Positions 1-8,909 of a stretch of 64,000 bases of DNA are shown in pieces. This stretch comes from Thermocoleostomius sinensis A174 (lineage in GTDB: Bacteria > Cyanobacteriota > Cyanobacteriia > Elainellales > Elainellaceae), in the NCBI RefSeq assembly GCF_026802175.1, contig NZ_CP113797.1:186001-250000 (forward strand). Reading direction: 5' to 3'. Every line of letters begins with the position of its first letter. Positions within the stretch are counted from its first letter, which is position 1. The translations under genes were made by a program, and so were the position numbers. The notes beneath the pieces are model-generated. The model was not told where the DNA came from. It saw nothing but the letters and a program-made list of their open reading frames with translations, and ran no database searches.

Positions 1-290
1 TAGAAGACTGTGAAGGAAATTTGGAAGATGCGGCGATCGCGCTGGGGTTGCGCGTAGGGCAAGAACCCGATCGCTCGGAAGATTGGTTAGATGGGTTGGC
101 GAAGCGCTGGCGGGCGTTTGTTTGTCAAACGGGAATTAAGGAGTCGCTTCAGTCTGGCTCGATCGCCACTGCCGTGAAACTGCTGGCGGCCGAGTCTACT
201 ATGCCTGATGTATTAGCCTTGCCTGTGGTGTTGTACGTGGTGAAAACCGGAGTTGAAGAATTCTGTAAACCGTTGCAAGAAAAACTGTAA
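1..290 (+). CDS. C-terminal part of an unknown protein (cut by window start)
   Basis: The reading frame is open from position 3 to the stop at 288-290 with no stop upstream, so the gene most likely begins outside the window. An internal TTG at 21 is the only start-like codon near the edge and is not convincing. About 95 residues are visible: an acidic, Trp-containing helical stretch (around DWLDGLAKRWRAF) followed by a more hydrophobic end (LALPVVLYVVKTGVEEF). I do not recognise the family. It ends 36 bases before acyP on the same strand, so the two may be co-transcribed. Confidence 0.6.
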   Translation, partial: EDCEGNLEDAAIALGLRVGQEPDRSEDWLDGLAKRWRAFVCQTGIKESLQSGSIATAVKLLAAESTMPDVLALPVVLYVVKTGVEEFCKPLQEKL

Positions 291-326
291 CCGTTACGCC
301 TTATTCATTAGGATTCATCAGCCGTT

Positions 327-629
327 ATGCATCAACCGCAATCACCGTTAGATACTGTTCAAGCCCATGTTTTTATTTCTGGAGTGGTGCAGGGAGTGGG
401 TTATCGCTTCTCAGCCCAAGATATGGCGCTGTTGCTGAAGCTGAATGGTTGGGTTCGCAATCTGCGGGATGGTCGAGTTGAGGCCACCTTTGTTGGGTCA
501 CCGGCTCAAGTGGATGAGATGATTCGCTGGTGTCACCACGGGCCACCAGCCGCGATCGTGAAGGAGGTGATAGTTGAATACGAACCTCCCGAGAAATTCC
601 AAGGGTTTGAAGTTCGGCGATCGGGGTAG
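327..629 (+). CDS. acyP: Acylphosphatase
   Basis: Small cytoplasmic enzyme that hydrolyses acyl-phosphates such as acetyl phosphate or 1,3-bisphosphoglycerate. The 100-residue length is typical. The phosphate-binding loop VVQGVGYR (residues about 20-27, catalytic Arg) and the GWVRN motif (about 41-45, catalytic Asn) are both present, followed by the family pattern L.DGRVEA. It starts at an ATG and ends in an ordinary FEVRRSG-type C terminus. The first 10 or so residues precede the fold and are variable in the family. The identification is firm; the physiological substrate is not known for most bacterial members. Confidence 0.95.
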   Translation: MHQPQSPLDTVQAHVFISGVVQGVGYRFSAQDMALLLKLNGWVRNLRDGRVEATFVGSPAQVDEMIRWCHHGPPAAIVKEVIVEYEPPEKFQGFEVRRSG

Positions 630-770
630 ATATGGATCAATTGAGACGGCTAAATGGTGCTGAATTAAAAGTCACTACACTTTGCTTGGTTCTGAAGGAA
701 CAAGTGGCCGTGCAGAAACGTATTAAGTTTGGGAAGGATAGACTCAACTCTGTATCGCTTCAAGGTTGGA

Positions 771-2171
771 ATGATGGACGCTCAAGAATCGCCCCGACTC
801 GTTACTGCTCCGGCAACTGCCCGCCAAACCCGTCAGCAGTTTGTGAATCCAGAAGACTACCTTTCCTATGAACTGGGCAAAGCAGTGCGGGAACTGCCAC
901 CGCTCTATACTCGGCTGTTGGCAGGCACCTTAAGTGCGATCGTGTTTGGAGCCATTGCTTGGGCCCATTTCAGCAAGGTCGATGAAGTGGCGGTAACGCA
1001 GGGCGAGTTAATTCCGTCTTCCCAAGTTCGACCCGTGCGGGCCCTTGAGGGCGGCGTGATTAGCGAAATTCGTGTTCAAGAAGGCGATCAGGTGGCGCAG
1101 GGCGATGTGTTGATGGTGCAAGACCCAGCCCTTTCGCAAGCAGAAGTCGATCGGCTGTCGCAATCGGTAGACCTGATTCGCCAAGATATCAATCGTTTAG
1201 TGGCGGAACAAACCGGGCAAACGTTCACAGGCAATGCTCTACAAGACAATTTATTAGACGCGCGATTGCGAGAATTTGATACCCGTCGATCGGCGGCGGA
1301 AGCCGAAGCTGCCCGTTATTTAGCCGCCATTGGCGAAGCCGAGGCACGGTTGGTCCGACTGCAAGAGAACCTTCGCAACGCCAATACTACCCTAGCGAAT
1401 GCCCAAGAGCGAGAAGCCAGAATGCGATCGTTGGTTGACACGGAAGGAGCCGTGCCTCGCTTTGACTACCTCGAAGCCAAAGATCGATTAACACAGGCGC
1501 AAGATCAGGTCAGTTCGCTGGAACAGGAAATTGCTGCACAGCGACAAGCCATTCGGCAAGCAGAACAGGCCCACCAAACAGCGCAGCAAACAGTCAACCG
1601 AGTGAGGGCGGAACGCGAGAGCGAAATTTTGTCGCAACTAAAGCAACGCCAAGAAGAACTAACCAGTCTAGAAGGGCAGTTGGCTCAGGCCAAAATCAAA
1701 TCAGACGGGGATACAATTACCGCGCCTATTTCTGGACGAATTTACAATATCCAAGCCACCTTAGCCGAACGCACGATCGAACCCGGCGAAGAACTGCTCT
1801 CTATCTTGCCTGCTGATCAGGACTTGGTATTAGAGGTGAAAGTGCTCAACCGCGACATTGGCTTCATCGAAGTTGGGATGCCTGCCAAAATTAAACTGGC
1901 GACCTTTCCGTTTCAAGAATTTGGCACGATCGACGGTGAAGTCATGCACGTTAGCCCCAATGCCACTGTAGACAAAGATCTGGGGCTGGTGTTTACAGCC
2001 CGAGTCAAGCTCGATCGCACTACTATGCCCGTTCCGGTGCAGCAACGGGATGTGCAACTGGTTCCCGGCATGAGCGCCACCGCCGAAATTGTCACCCGCC
2101 AACGATCGGTATTGACCTTCTTGCTAGAGCCAATCACTCGCCGCTTCAGCGAAGCCTTCTCAACGCGATGA
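771..2171 (+). CDS. HlyD-family membrane fusion / periplasmic adaptor protein
   Basis: Adaptor that would bridge an inner-membrane exporter and an outer-membrane channel. From the ATG at 771 the protein has 466 residues: a cytoplasmic N terminus, one membrane segment (about 46-66, LLAGTLSAIVFGAIAWAHF), a first half-lipoyl unit (about 85-118, GGVISEIRVQEGDQVAQGD), a long Gln/Glu/Ala-rich coiled coil (about 120-315), a second half-lipoyl unit beginning TITAPISGRIYNI, and a beta-barrel/membrane-proximal part ending near 440. A TTG at 729 would add 14 residues; ATG is preferred. No ABC exporter or TolC gene lies nearby, so the partner is encoded elsewhere. Cyanobacterial relatives include heterocyst glycolipid and peptide exporters, but the cargo cannot be told. 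Confidence 0.9.
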   Translation: MMDAQESPRLVTAPATARQTRQQFVNPEDYLSYELGKAVRELPPLYTRLLAGTLSAIVFGAIAWAHFSKVDEVAVTQGELIPSSQVRPVRALEGGVISEIRVQEGDQVAQGDVLMVQDPALSQAEVDRLSQSVDLIRQDINRLVAEQTGQTFTGNALQDNLLDARLREFDTRRSAAEAEAARYLAAIGEAEARLVRLQENLRNANTTLANAQEREARMRSLVDTEGAVPRFDYLEAKDRLTQAQDQVSSLEQEIAAQRQAIRQAEQAHQTAQQTVNRVRAERESEILSQLKQRQEELTSLEGQLAQAKIKSDGDTITAPISGRIYNIQATLAERTIEPGEELLSILPADQDLVLEVKVLNRDIGFIEVGMPAKIKLATFPFQEFGTIDGEVMHVSPNATVDKDLGLVFTARVKLDRTTMPVPVQQRDVQLVPGMSATAEIVTRQRSVLTFLLEPITRRFSEAFSTR

Positions 2172-2177
2172 GCGAGC

Positions 2178-2197
2178 AAAAAAGTGAAAAAAAGTGA
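2178..2197. repeat. 10-bp exact tandem duplication
   Basis: The decamer AAAAAAGTGA occurs twice back to back just after the stop of the HlyD gene. It is low complexity and could arise by slippage. It is listed because similar short tandem duplications recur through the window. Confidence 0.6.
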
Positions 2198-2265
2198 ATG
2201 AGTCGCTTGAGTGGGTGAGTTTTCTACTTTTTTAACTTTATAATCCCCAATTCCTAACACCCAAC

Positions 2266-2625
2266 TTACCAATAAATGCAAACCTGGCGCAGATCAGAGG
2301 TTTGATTTGGATCAATGATATTAATCACCGCTGGTGTCATATCTAAAATGCGTTCGCCATCCCACGGCCCGCGATCGTTAATTCGTACCTCTGTAGAAAT
2401 GCCAGTGTCCTGATCCACAACTGTTACCCATGAATTAAGAGGTAGCCATGGGTGAGCGGCGGTTAATGCACCCGGATCAAACGCTTCTCCATTTGCTGTA
2501 ACGGTTCCTTGGTCGTAGTAAGCGGCCGTACCGCATTGGCTACCGGCGTGGGCTGGGTCAGCGGAACCCAGTACGGCGATCGCAGAGGCTGCTGATAGCT
2601 TGCAAACGAGCACAGGTAATTTCAT
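2266..2625 (-). CDS. Secreted RlpA-like double-psi beta-barrel protein
   Basis: Predicted extracytoplasmic protein of 119 residues. The ATG at 2625 gives a clean Sec signal peptide (MKLPVLVCKLSAASAIAVLG, cleavage near AHA-GS). A TTG 24 bases upstream would spoil it, so the ATG is chosen. The mature part is a single RlpA/expansin-like barrel: GTAAYYDQGTVTANGE, PLNSWVTVVD, the VRINDRGPW signature and an ILDMTPAV end. RlpA proteins bind or cleave peptidoglycan glycan strands lacking stem peptides. This short form has no SPOR domain, so lytic activity is not assured. It is convergent with the HlyD gene. Confidence 0.85.
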   Translation of the reverse strand: MKLPVLVCKLSAASAIAVLGSADPAHAGSQCGTAAYYDQGTVTANGEAFDPGALTAAHPWLPLNSWVTVVDQDTGISTEVRINDRGPWDGERILDMTPAVINIIDPNQTSDLRQVCIYW

Positions 2626-2832
2626 AGAGCAAATTTTGATAGGGGGCAAAAATCTCCACCCAAGATAAACAGGTGAAAAGACAAAACGCCCCTATCTTAC
2701 CAAGGCTTTGGCTTAACTTCGTAATTTCTCGAAATTTTCCGCAGTTTTGCCGTTAATTGACGCAAATCAGTGACATTGAGGAATGTAAAGGATAGGATAG
2801 ATGTTCGCGGCAGAATATAAAGATTTGATTTT

Positions 2833-3840
2833 CTAGAACAGGGTGCGAATAATGCGCTCTCCTGGATTTCGATCGACCGCCGATTCTCCCAAATCTCGCA
2901 CGACAAACGACCGTTGTAACCAGCGATCGAAGCCATCATAGCGGGGGGCAAACGACGATCGACCGTGGACCGTGCGGCGATTGTCAATACAGAGTAAATC
3001 GCCCACATCTAACTTAATACCGCGATAGACTTGCGCAATTGCCTGCTTCAGCGCTTCCAGTGCCGCTCGGGCTTCATCTGTAATGGCTTCCATCAAATCT
3101 TCGTCATAATTCAAAAACGGATCATGACGATTGCCATAGAGCACAGGTAAAACCGGGCCATTTCCCTTGATAGTTTGCAGGTTGCCAAAGGAATAGTCAA
3201 TACCAGTGCGATAGAGCGGTTGAAACAACAAATCCCGTTGTGGTTCAGAAAGCAACGGTAGCGCTTGTGTAATGCTGGCATAAGTAGTTTCAGCCAGTCG
3301 CTCGTGATCGGGACGCAAACAGAACAGCAGTAAATACTCTGGCGCATAGGGATGGAAGACGGTTTCGCGATGAAACTGTAACCGCGTTTTAGAACCACCT
3401 GATGATTGAATTTGTTCCTGTTCTTTCACAGGGGCCAGATTTTGAAATAGATCGCCGTTCTTCTCTTGAATATACGAAACTAGATGCCCTAAACGGCTAC
3501 CAATCATCGCTAAACAGCGCTCACTGACAAAGGTTGTTTTCTCGATCGATCGTTGCGCATTCAAGGGCGTGTGCACGTGATATAGACTAGGATCAATCGG
3601 TAAGCCCCGCAACAGCAAAATTCCTTCTGGGTTCGATCGCACTTGAAACTCTAGTAGTGCACGTCGTACATACCGGGGCATCTCATCAGCCCGCATTTCA
3701 CAATCAAATAAGAACTCTTCTGTTTCTTGATACGGATTTGGTCCAGGTGCCAGAAATAGATTGATCGTGGTCTCGTCAAAGCCTCGGCAGTCTACCACCT
3801 GCACATCAGTGGAGACTGACGGCATTGCCATCCTTTGCAT
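2833..3840 (-). CDS. Fe(II)/2-oxoglutarate oxygenase, clavaminate synthase / VioC-like
   Basis: Probable non-haem iron oxygenase hydroxylating a free amino acid or related small molecule. The facial triad is visible: H157-x-E159 in FHRETVFH and distal H292 in RTVHGRSSF, with the 2-oxoglutarate-binding Arg 14 residues later (R306). The HxE (not HxD) form and the YLLLFCLRPD strand resemble clavaminate synthase, asparagine oxygenase and arginine beta-hydroxylases (VioC/OrfP type). Four Met codons crowd the 5' end. The AAGGAG element abuts the first ATG (3846) but sits 6 bases from the second (3840), which is therefore chosen (335 residues). There is no NRPS or other biosynthetic gene beside it. 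Substrate unknown. Confidence 0.85.
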   Translation of the reverse strand: MQRMAMPSVSTDVQVVDCRGFDETTINLFLAPGPNPYQETEEFLFDCEMRADEMPRYVRRALLEFQVRSNPEGILLLRGLPIDPSLYHVHTPLNAQRSIEKTTFVSERCLAMIGSRLGHLVSYIQEKNGDLFQNLAPVKEQEQIQSSGGSKTRLQFHRETVFHPYAPEYLLLFCLRPDHERLAETTYASITQALPLLSEPQRDLLFQPLYRTGIDYSFGNLQTIKGNGPVLPVLYGNRHDPFLNYDEDLMEAITDEARAALEALKQAIAQVYRGIKLDVGDLLCIDNRRTVHGRSSFAPRYDGFDRWLQRSFVVRDLGESAVDRNPGERIIRTLF

Positions 3841-4479
3841 CGCCATCTCCTTATAAAGTTTTAATCTTTAAGGGTACGAATATTGAAGCAGATATTCAAA
3901 AACAACCCGTATTGCGTAATACCAGCCTAACCTTTTCACCTGATTTCCATAGCTACACGTTATGGAACGCAAAAATCTGATCAGACGGGCGAAGGACGGC
4001 AACCACACCTGCAATGATACGGTTCGCCCCAACCCCCGGCTGGCAGATCATCTCTACACTAGGAAGCGTTAGTGAACAAAGACAAAGTTCGGTGATTGGG
4101 ATGTGGTCAACGGGTTAGATTGTGCCAATGGTTTGTTGTGTCATGATCCTTGCCACCCTATTTCATTTGTTTGAAATCCATTCCTTTAGACTGGCACGAT
4201 CGATCCCAACGTTGACTTCTAAGCATCTGCATCGGCTAACCGTCCTATCCTATGTTCGGTAAACCCGCCTTCATCGAAACGGAAAAGGTACACAGTATAT
4301 AAATAGTGCTGCGTCCCTGCTGCATGGCTTTAGTCGCGTGCTTTAAGACCAAGCTGTGCGAACGAGGTAGGACGGTTGGGAAAGCCACTCATAGCCGAGG
4401 GAAGTGCAACCCCCAAATGCATTCAAGTGCATTCAGTCAGTTAGGAGCGAGATTTTACTAGAACCGGAGTGTTAGTTTT
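3841..4479. other. Long intergenic region upstream of dnaK
   Basis: About 640 bases without a credible gene, between the divergent oxygenase gene and dnaK. It must hold promoters for both. A TATATAAAT stretch at about 4285-4293 could be a -10 region for dnaK. No CIRCE element (TTAGCACTC-N9-GAGTGCTAA) is seen. The part at 4238-4377 forms a long-range inverted repeat described separately. An imperfect decamer repeat (ATGCATTCAA/GTGCATTCAG) lies at about 4417-4436. Confidence 0.6.
4238..4377 (+). ncRNA. Candidate structured leader or small RNA upstream of dnaK
   Basis: AACCGTCCTA (4238-4247) is perfectly complementary to TAGGACGGTT (4368-4377). The pairing extends inward with one bulge (TCCT/AGG) and then GTTCG (4254-4258) with CGAAC (4359-4363), giving an interrupted helix of about 18 bp closing a 140-base element. 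The inner part can form further pairs (CACAG with CTGTG). The layout resembles a long rod-like RNA, but no known family (6S, RNase P, riboswitch) was recognised. If the TATATAAAT inside it is the dnaK promoter, the repeat would act only as DNA. Confidence 0.35.
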
Positions 4480-6375
4480 ATGCCAAAAGTTGTTGGAATC
4501 GACTTAGGAACAACCAACTCATGTGTCGCAGTTATGGAAGGGGGAAAGCCCACCGTTATTGCTAACGCGGAAGGGTTTCGGACTACTCCCTCGGTTGTTG
4601 CCTATGCCAAAAATGGCGATCGTCTGGTGGGACAAATTGCCAAGCGCCAGGCCGTGATGAACCCAGACAACACCTTTTATTCGGTGAAGCGATTCATTGG
4701 TCGCCGCTATGACGAAGTGACAAATGAGTTGACGGAAGTTTCCTACAAAGTGCTGAATGTCGGCGGCAACGTCAAGTTGGATTGTCCTGCCAAAGGCGAA
4801 CAGTATGCACCAGAGCAAATTTCGGCAGAGGTGCTGCGCAAACTCAAGGAAGATGCCAGTAAGTATCTGGGCGAAGAAGTTACTCAGGCGGTGATTACTG
4901 TTCCGGCCTACTTCAACGACTCGCAGCGGCAAGCGACCAAAGACGCGGGTCGGATCGCGGGGTTAGAAGTCCTACGAATCATTAACGAGCCAACGGCAGC
5001 GTCGCTGGCCTATGGCTTGGATAAGAAAAACAATGAAACCGTCCTAGTATTCGACCTGGGGGGTGGAACGTTTGACGTGTCCATCCTGGAAGTGGGCGAC
5101 GGTGTGTTTGAAGTGTTGGCTACCTCTGGGGATACACATCTAGGTGGCGATGACTTTGACAAGAAAATTGTGGATTACCTAGCTGAGGAGTTCCGCAAGA
5201 CCGAAGGCATTGACCTGCGCAAAGACAAGCAAGCCCTGCAACGCCTGACCGAAGCGGCTGAAAAAGCCAAGATTGAGTTATCTAGCGTAACTCAAACTGA
5301 AATTAACTTGCCGTTTATCACAGCCACGCAGGATGGGCCGAAACACCTGGACATGACCCTGACTCGTGCCAAGTTTGAAGAGCTTTGTTCAGACTTAATC
5401 GATCGCTGTCGTGTTCCCGTTGAGAACGCCATGCGCGATGCCAAGAAAGACAAAAATGGTATCGATGAAGTGGTGCTGGTTGGTGGTTCTACCCGCATCC
5501 CGGCGATTCAAGAACTGGTGAAGCGGCTTCTGGGCAGAGACCCCAACCAAACCGTGAACCCAGATGAAGTGGTTGCCGTGGGTGCAGCCATTCAAGGCGG
5601 TGTTTTGGCAGGCGAAGTCAAAGATATTCTGCTGCTTGACGTATCACCCCTGTCTCTGGGTGTGGAAACGCTGGGCGGTGTGATGACGAAGATCATTCCT
5701 CGCAACACGACCATTCCGACCAAGAAGTCTGAGGTGTTTTCCACCGCTGCTGATGGTCAAACCAATGTAGAAATTCACGTTCTACAGGGCGAGCGGGAAA
5801 TGGCAAATGACAACAAGAGCTTAGGAACCTTCCGGTTAGACGGTATTCCTCCCGCTCCGCGTGGCGTACCGCAGATTGAAGTCACCTTTGACATCGACGC
5901 AAACGGTATTCTTAACGTCACAGCGAAGGATAAAGGCACTGGTAAAGCGCAGTCAATCAGCATCACCGGAGCTTCGACCCTGCCCAAGGACGATGTGGAG
6001 CGTATGGTTCGTGAAGCCGAGCAAAATGCCTCTGCCGACAAAGAACGTCGTGAGAAGATTGACCTGAAGAACCAGGCGGATTCCCTAGCTTACCAAGCTG
6101 AGAAACAAATGACCGAATTGGGTGATAAGGTTTCTGCTGAAGATAAAGCCAAGGTGGAAGGTCAAGTTAAGGATCTGCGCGAAGCTGTACAGCAAGAAGA
6201 CTTCGATCGCATCAAGTCTGTCTCTGCTGAGCTTCAGCAAACCCTATATACCATTGGCAGCAACCTGTATCAGGGCGCTGGCGGCACAACCCCTCCTGAA
6301 GAGGGTGGTCCCACAGGGGGAGCCGCTCCCGGTGGTGAAGATGTGATCGACGCTGAATTCTCAGAAGACAAGTAG
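4480..6375 (+). CDS. dnaK: Molecular chaperone DnaK (Hsp70)
   Basis: ATP-driven chaperone of 631 residues working with DnaJ and GrpE. The N-terminal ATPase domain carries [13 protein letters not shown] (phosphate-1), [11 protein letters not shown] (phosphate-2) and [11 protein letters not shown] (adenosine) motifs. The interdomain linker [15 protein letters not shown] is near residue 385, followed by the beta-sandwich substrate domain and a helical lid. The tail is Gly/Pro-rich and ends in the acidic EDVIDAEF type. The [14 protein letters not shown] start and the VIDAEF end are typical of the DnaK2 class of cyanobacteria, the main essential copy, but assignment among paralogues is by eye. The gene stands alone, with no grpE or dnaJ beside it, and is followed by a clear terminator. 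Confidence 0.97.
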   Translation: MPKVVGIDLGTTNSCVAVMEGGKPTVIANAEGFRTTPSVVAYAKNGDRLVGQIAKRQAVMNPDNTFYSVKRFIGRRYDEVTNELTEVSYKVLNVGGNVKLDCPAKGEQYAPEQISAEVLRKLKEDASKYLGEEVTQAVITVPAYFNDSQRQATKDAGRIAGLEVLRIINEPTAASLAYGLDKKNNETVLVFDLGGGTFDVSILEVGDGVFEVLATSGDTHLGGDDFDKKIVDYLAEEFRKTEGIDLRKDKQALQRLTEAAEKAKIELSSVTQTEINLPFITATQDGPKHLDMTLTRAKFEELCSDLIDRCRVPVENAMRDAKKDKNGIDEVVLVGGSTRIPAIQELVKRLLGRDPNQTVNPDEVVAVGAAIQGGVLAGEVKDILLLDVSPLSLGVETLGGVMTKIIPRNTTIPTKKSEVFSTAADGQTNVEIHVLQGEREMANDNKSLGTFRLDGIPPAPRGVPQIEVTFDIDANGILNVTAKDKGTGKAQSISITGASTLPKDDVERMVREAEQNASADKERREKIDLKNQADSLAYQAEKQMTELGDKVSAEDKAKVEGQVKDLREAVQQEDFDRIKSVSAELQQTLYTIGSNLYQGAGGTTPPEEGGPTGGAAPGGEDVIDAEFSEDK

Positions 6376-6407
6376 GCAGACCTATAGGGTGGGCACTGCT
6401 TACCTTA

Positions 6408-6427
6408 CCTGATTAAACCTGATTAAA
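6408..6427. repeat. 10-bp exact tandem duplication
   Basis: CCTGATTAAA occurs twice in direct succession between the dnaK stop codon and its terminator. No function is suggested. It belongs to the series of short tandem duplications noted in the window. Confidence 0.7.
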
Positions 6428-6447
6428 CTTTACACTTGAACATTTGC

Positions 6448-6482
6448 AAAACAGTAGGGTCATTGTGGCTCTACTGTTTTTC
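6448..6482 (+). terminator. Rho-independent terminator of dnaK
   Basis: A perfect 10-bp stem (AAAACAGTAG with CTACTGTTTT) encloses a 13-base loop and runs into TTTTT. It lies about 73 bases after the dnaK stop. Confidence 0.85.
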
Positions 6483-6809
6483 GTATAATTGCCGATTTGA
6501 CCGCGCAATAGACAAGGCTGTTCCTAGGATAAAGCTGTCCTTGAAGTCACCGATCGCCCCTTCAATGTTTCGATTGCGTCATCCTGAGTGGTGCGTTGCC
6601 CTACCGCCTTGTATTCAGACTCAGAATAGGGTTCCCTTCTGGTTTGGCTGTTTTTACCATGCGACCTTAGCCATTATTAGCTATTAATCGAGCGAGCAGT
6701 GGAGCTTGACTTTGAAGCGACTGCCCCTTCGGTTGGGTTGTAACAGTTCTTCGTTAGAGAAAAAGCTAGACTCAACAAAGGTTTTTAATAAAGAAACGTT
6801 ACAGGTCTT

Positions 6810-7565
6810 GTGAAACGCATTTTGGTGATTGTGCATCAGGAAACATCGGATTCTGGGTTGGTAGGACAAGTACTGCATGAGTTCGGCTACCAGATTGATC
6901 GATGTTGTCCGGCGATCGGTCAAACGTTGCCCACGATTGAGCCATATGATGGGGCGATTGTGTTTGGCGGGCCCATGAGCGCCAACGATGATACATCACT
7001 GGACTTTATTCGCCGAGAATTAGATTGGATTCCAACAGTATTAACTGCACAGAAGCCCTACTTGGGGATTTGTTTAGGTGCTCAACTATTGGCACGAGTA
7101 TTAGGGGCAACCGTGGCTCCTCATGCTGACGATCGGCGGGAAATTGGCTATACCAACATTTGCCCGGTGGACTTGCCGCACAACCCCATCGCTTCTCTGA
7201 ACCAGGTGTATCAGTGGCACAGGGAAGGGTTTACTCTAGCATCAGGAGCCGTACTGCTGGCGACAGGGGAGGTCTTTCCCCATCAAGCCTTTTGCTATGA
7301 TGACACCGCCTATGGATTACAGTTTCATCCCGAAATTACCCGCGAGATGATCGATCGCTGGACGACTCAAGCCGCCGATCAAATGGGACTTCCCGATGCC
7401 CAACCTCGGGCAGAGCAACAGAAATACCATGCTGTGTATGCCGTAGCGGTAGAAGCTTGGCTGCGGAAGTTCCTGCTCCAATGGCTGAATGTGGCTGGGG
7501 ACAAAGAAGCAACCGAGGACTCATCAGCGCGATTACCAGCACCAGCCAACGATTCCCCTTCTTGA
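6810..7565 (+). CDS. Class I glutamine amidotransferase-like protein
   Basis: Stand-alone GATase1 domain protein of 251 residues, starting at GTG. The nucleophile is Cys88 in YLGICLGAQ, and the His173/Glu175 pair of the triad is in LQFHPEI. FGGPMSANDD forms the oxyanion-strand region. Such proteins release ammonia from glutamine or act on gamma-glutamyl compounds, and are often annotated GMP-synthase-like amidotransferase. The last 30 residues (after about 220) are polar and probably disordered. No synthase partner is adjacent, so the acceptor reaction is unknown. It is convergent with the Ca2+/H+ antiporter gene, 51 bases away. Confidence 0.88.
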   Translation: MKRILVIVHQETSDSGLVGQVLHEFGYQIDRCCPAIGQTLPTIEPYDGAIVFGGPMSANDDTSLDFIRRELDWIPTVLTAQKPYLGICLGAQLLARVLGATVAPHADDRREIGYTNICPVDLPHNPIASLNQVYQWHREGFTLASGAVLLATGEVFPHQAFCYDDTAYGLQFHPEITREMIDRWTTQAADQMGLPDAQPRAEQQKYHAVYAVAVEAWLRKFLLQWLNVAGDKEATEDSSARLPAPANDSPS

Positions 7566-7616
7566 ACTAGAACGCGGTTTTTCCCCAGCCAACACGATCC
7601 TTACTTAGCTCCTTAG

Positions 7617-8735
7617 TTAAAGGAGTTGGGCCAGTTCTTCGGCAACCGGATGAAAATAGAAAGCCGCTCCCAGTACCGCATAGGTGGCCAGCAACAACAC
7701 CCCTTCTAACCAGTTCGATCGCCCATCTAAGCTGATCAAGTTCGCGAGAAGCACTGCAATCGTGACAGCTACCACCTCAAACAAATTGAAGTTCAAGTCC
7801 ATTGGTTGACCAATAAGTTGCCCAACCACAATTAAGATAGGAGCCACCAACAGCGCCACCAACAAACTCGATCCCATAGCGACCGACACCGACAGATCCA
7901 TATTGTTTTTCAGCGCCACCCGGACTGCTGTTACGTACTCGGCGGCTCCACCCACCAGCGGCAACAAAATGACGCCTGTAAATAGTGAGGATAGACCCAA
8001 ACCAGCCGTCGCTTCCTCGACTGCCCCCACAAAAATTTCCGACTCGAAAGCAACGGCGATCGTGGATACCACTAGTACCCCTAGCCACAACCAGAGATTG
8101 GGCTTGTGGGCTTCAATATGCTCCCCGGTTGCCTCGTCCGATCGTTCCTCCAGATCAACCACGCCTACGTCGTATAAATAGCTGTGGGTTTTTAAGGAAA
8201 ATACCAGACTCAACACATAAACAACTGCCAAAATCACAGCAGCGGCGATCGATAGTTTGCTAATTTCTGTTTCGTTAACGCCAGAGGTAGACACCACCAA
8301 GGCTGGTAAAACTAGGGCTGTAACGGCAAGTGTCATCGTAGAGCCATTGACCCGTGCCACCACTGGTTGAAATTCTTGTTCTTTATAGCGCAAGCCGCCC
8401 AACAGCATCGATAGTCCCATTACCAGCAGCAAGTTGCTGACGATCGTGCCTGTGATACTGGCTTTGACAATATCTACCAGTCCTTCCCGGAGGGCCACCA
8501 GCGCGATGATCAATTCTGTGGCATTCCCAAACAACGCATTCAACAGCCCGCCGATCGATGGTCCCGCAACAACCGCCACTTCCTCAGTTGCCGTACTCAG
8601 CCAAATAGCCAGCGGCACAATAGCAATAGCCGACGTAATGAACACCGTAAGCGCCCCCCAGCCCAACTGCTCAGCGGCGATCGAAATGGGGATAAAAATT
8701 AGCAAGCCAAATGAAATTAGGTTTTTGACTGACAT
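7617..8735 (-). CDS. Ca2+/H+ antiporter paralogue with altered second catalytic motif
   Basis: Eleven-segment membrane antiporter of the CaCA/CAX family, 372 residues, probably exporting Ca2+ (or another divalent cation) in exchange for protons. The two inverted alpha-repeats are visible. The first has the standard GNATE motif (G70-E74). The second, normally GNAAEH, reads GGAAEY (G262-Y267), so Asn and His are replaced while the Glu is kept. An acidic cytoplasmic loop (about 195-212, DLEERSDEATGEHIEAH) separates the halves. It lies downstream of a second, closely similar antiporter in the same direction, 174 bases away. The changed motif may alter ion selectivity or rate. Confidence 0.92.
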   Translation of the reverse strand: MSVKNLISFGLLIFIPISIAAEQLGWGALTVFITSAIAIVPLAIWLSTATEEVAVVAGPSIGGLLNALFGNATELIIALVALREGLVDIVKASITGTIVSNLLLVMGLSMLLGGLRYKEQEFQPVVARVNGSTMTLAVTALVLPALVVSTSGVNETEISKLSIAAAVILAVVYVLSLVFSLKTHSYLYDVGVVDLEERSDEATGEHIEAHKPNLWLWLGVLVVSTIAVAFESEIFVGAVEEATAGLGLSSLFTGVILLPLVGGAAEYVTAVRVALKNNMDLSVSVAMGSSLLVALLVAPILIVVGQLIGQPMDLNFNLFEVVAVTIAVLLANLISLDGRSNWLEGVLLLATYAVLGAAFYFHPVAEELAQLL

Positions 8736-8909
8736 AAATTAGATGTAGAGATAGCTGTAGAGATTAACGAACTGGGTAAGGATAGAAGAGTAGAGAAGTG
8801 GATGAGTACATGAGTGGTAGTTGACGATTCACTGATAATTACCAATTACCCTTGTCCCAGATTAGGACTCTCCACATTATGACTGTCCAAGTCTACAAGT
8901 CTACTGCCT

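Noticed and set aside
3841-4479. CIRCE/HrcA operator in front of dnaK
   Set aside because: The TTAGCACTC-N9-GAGTGCTAA inverted repeat was looked for and is absent.
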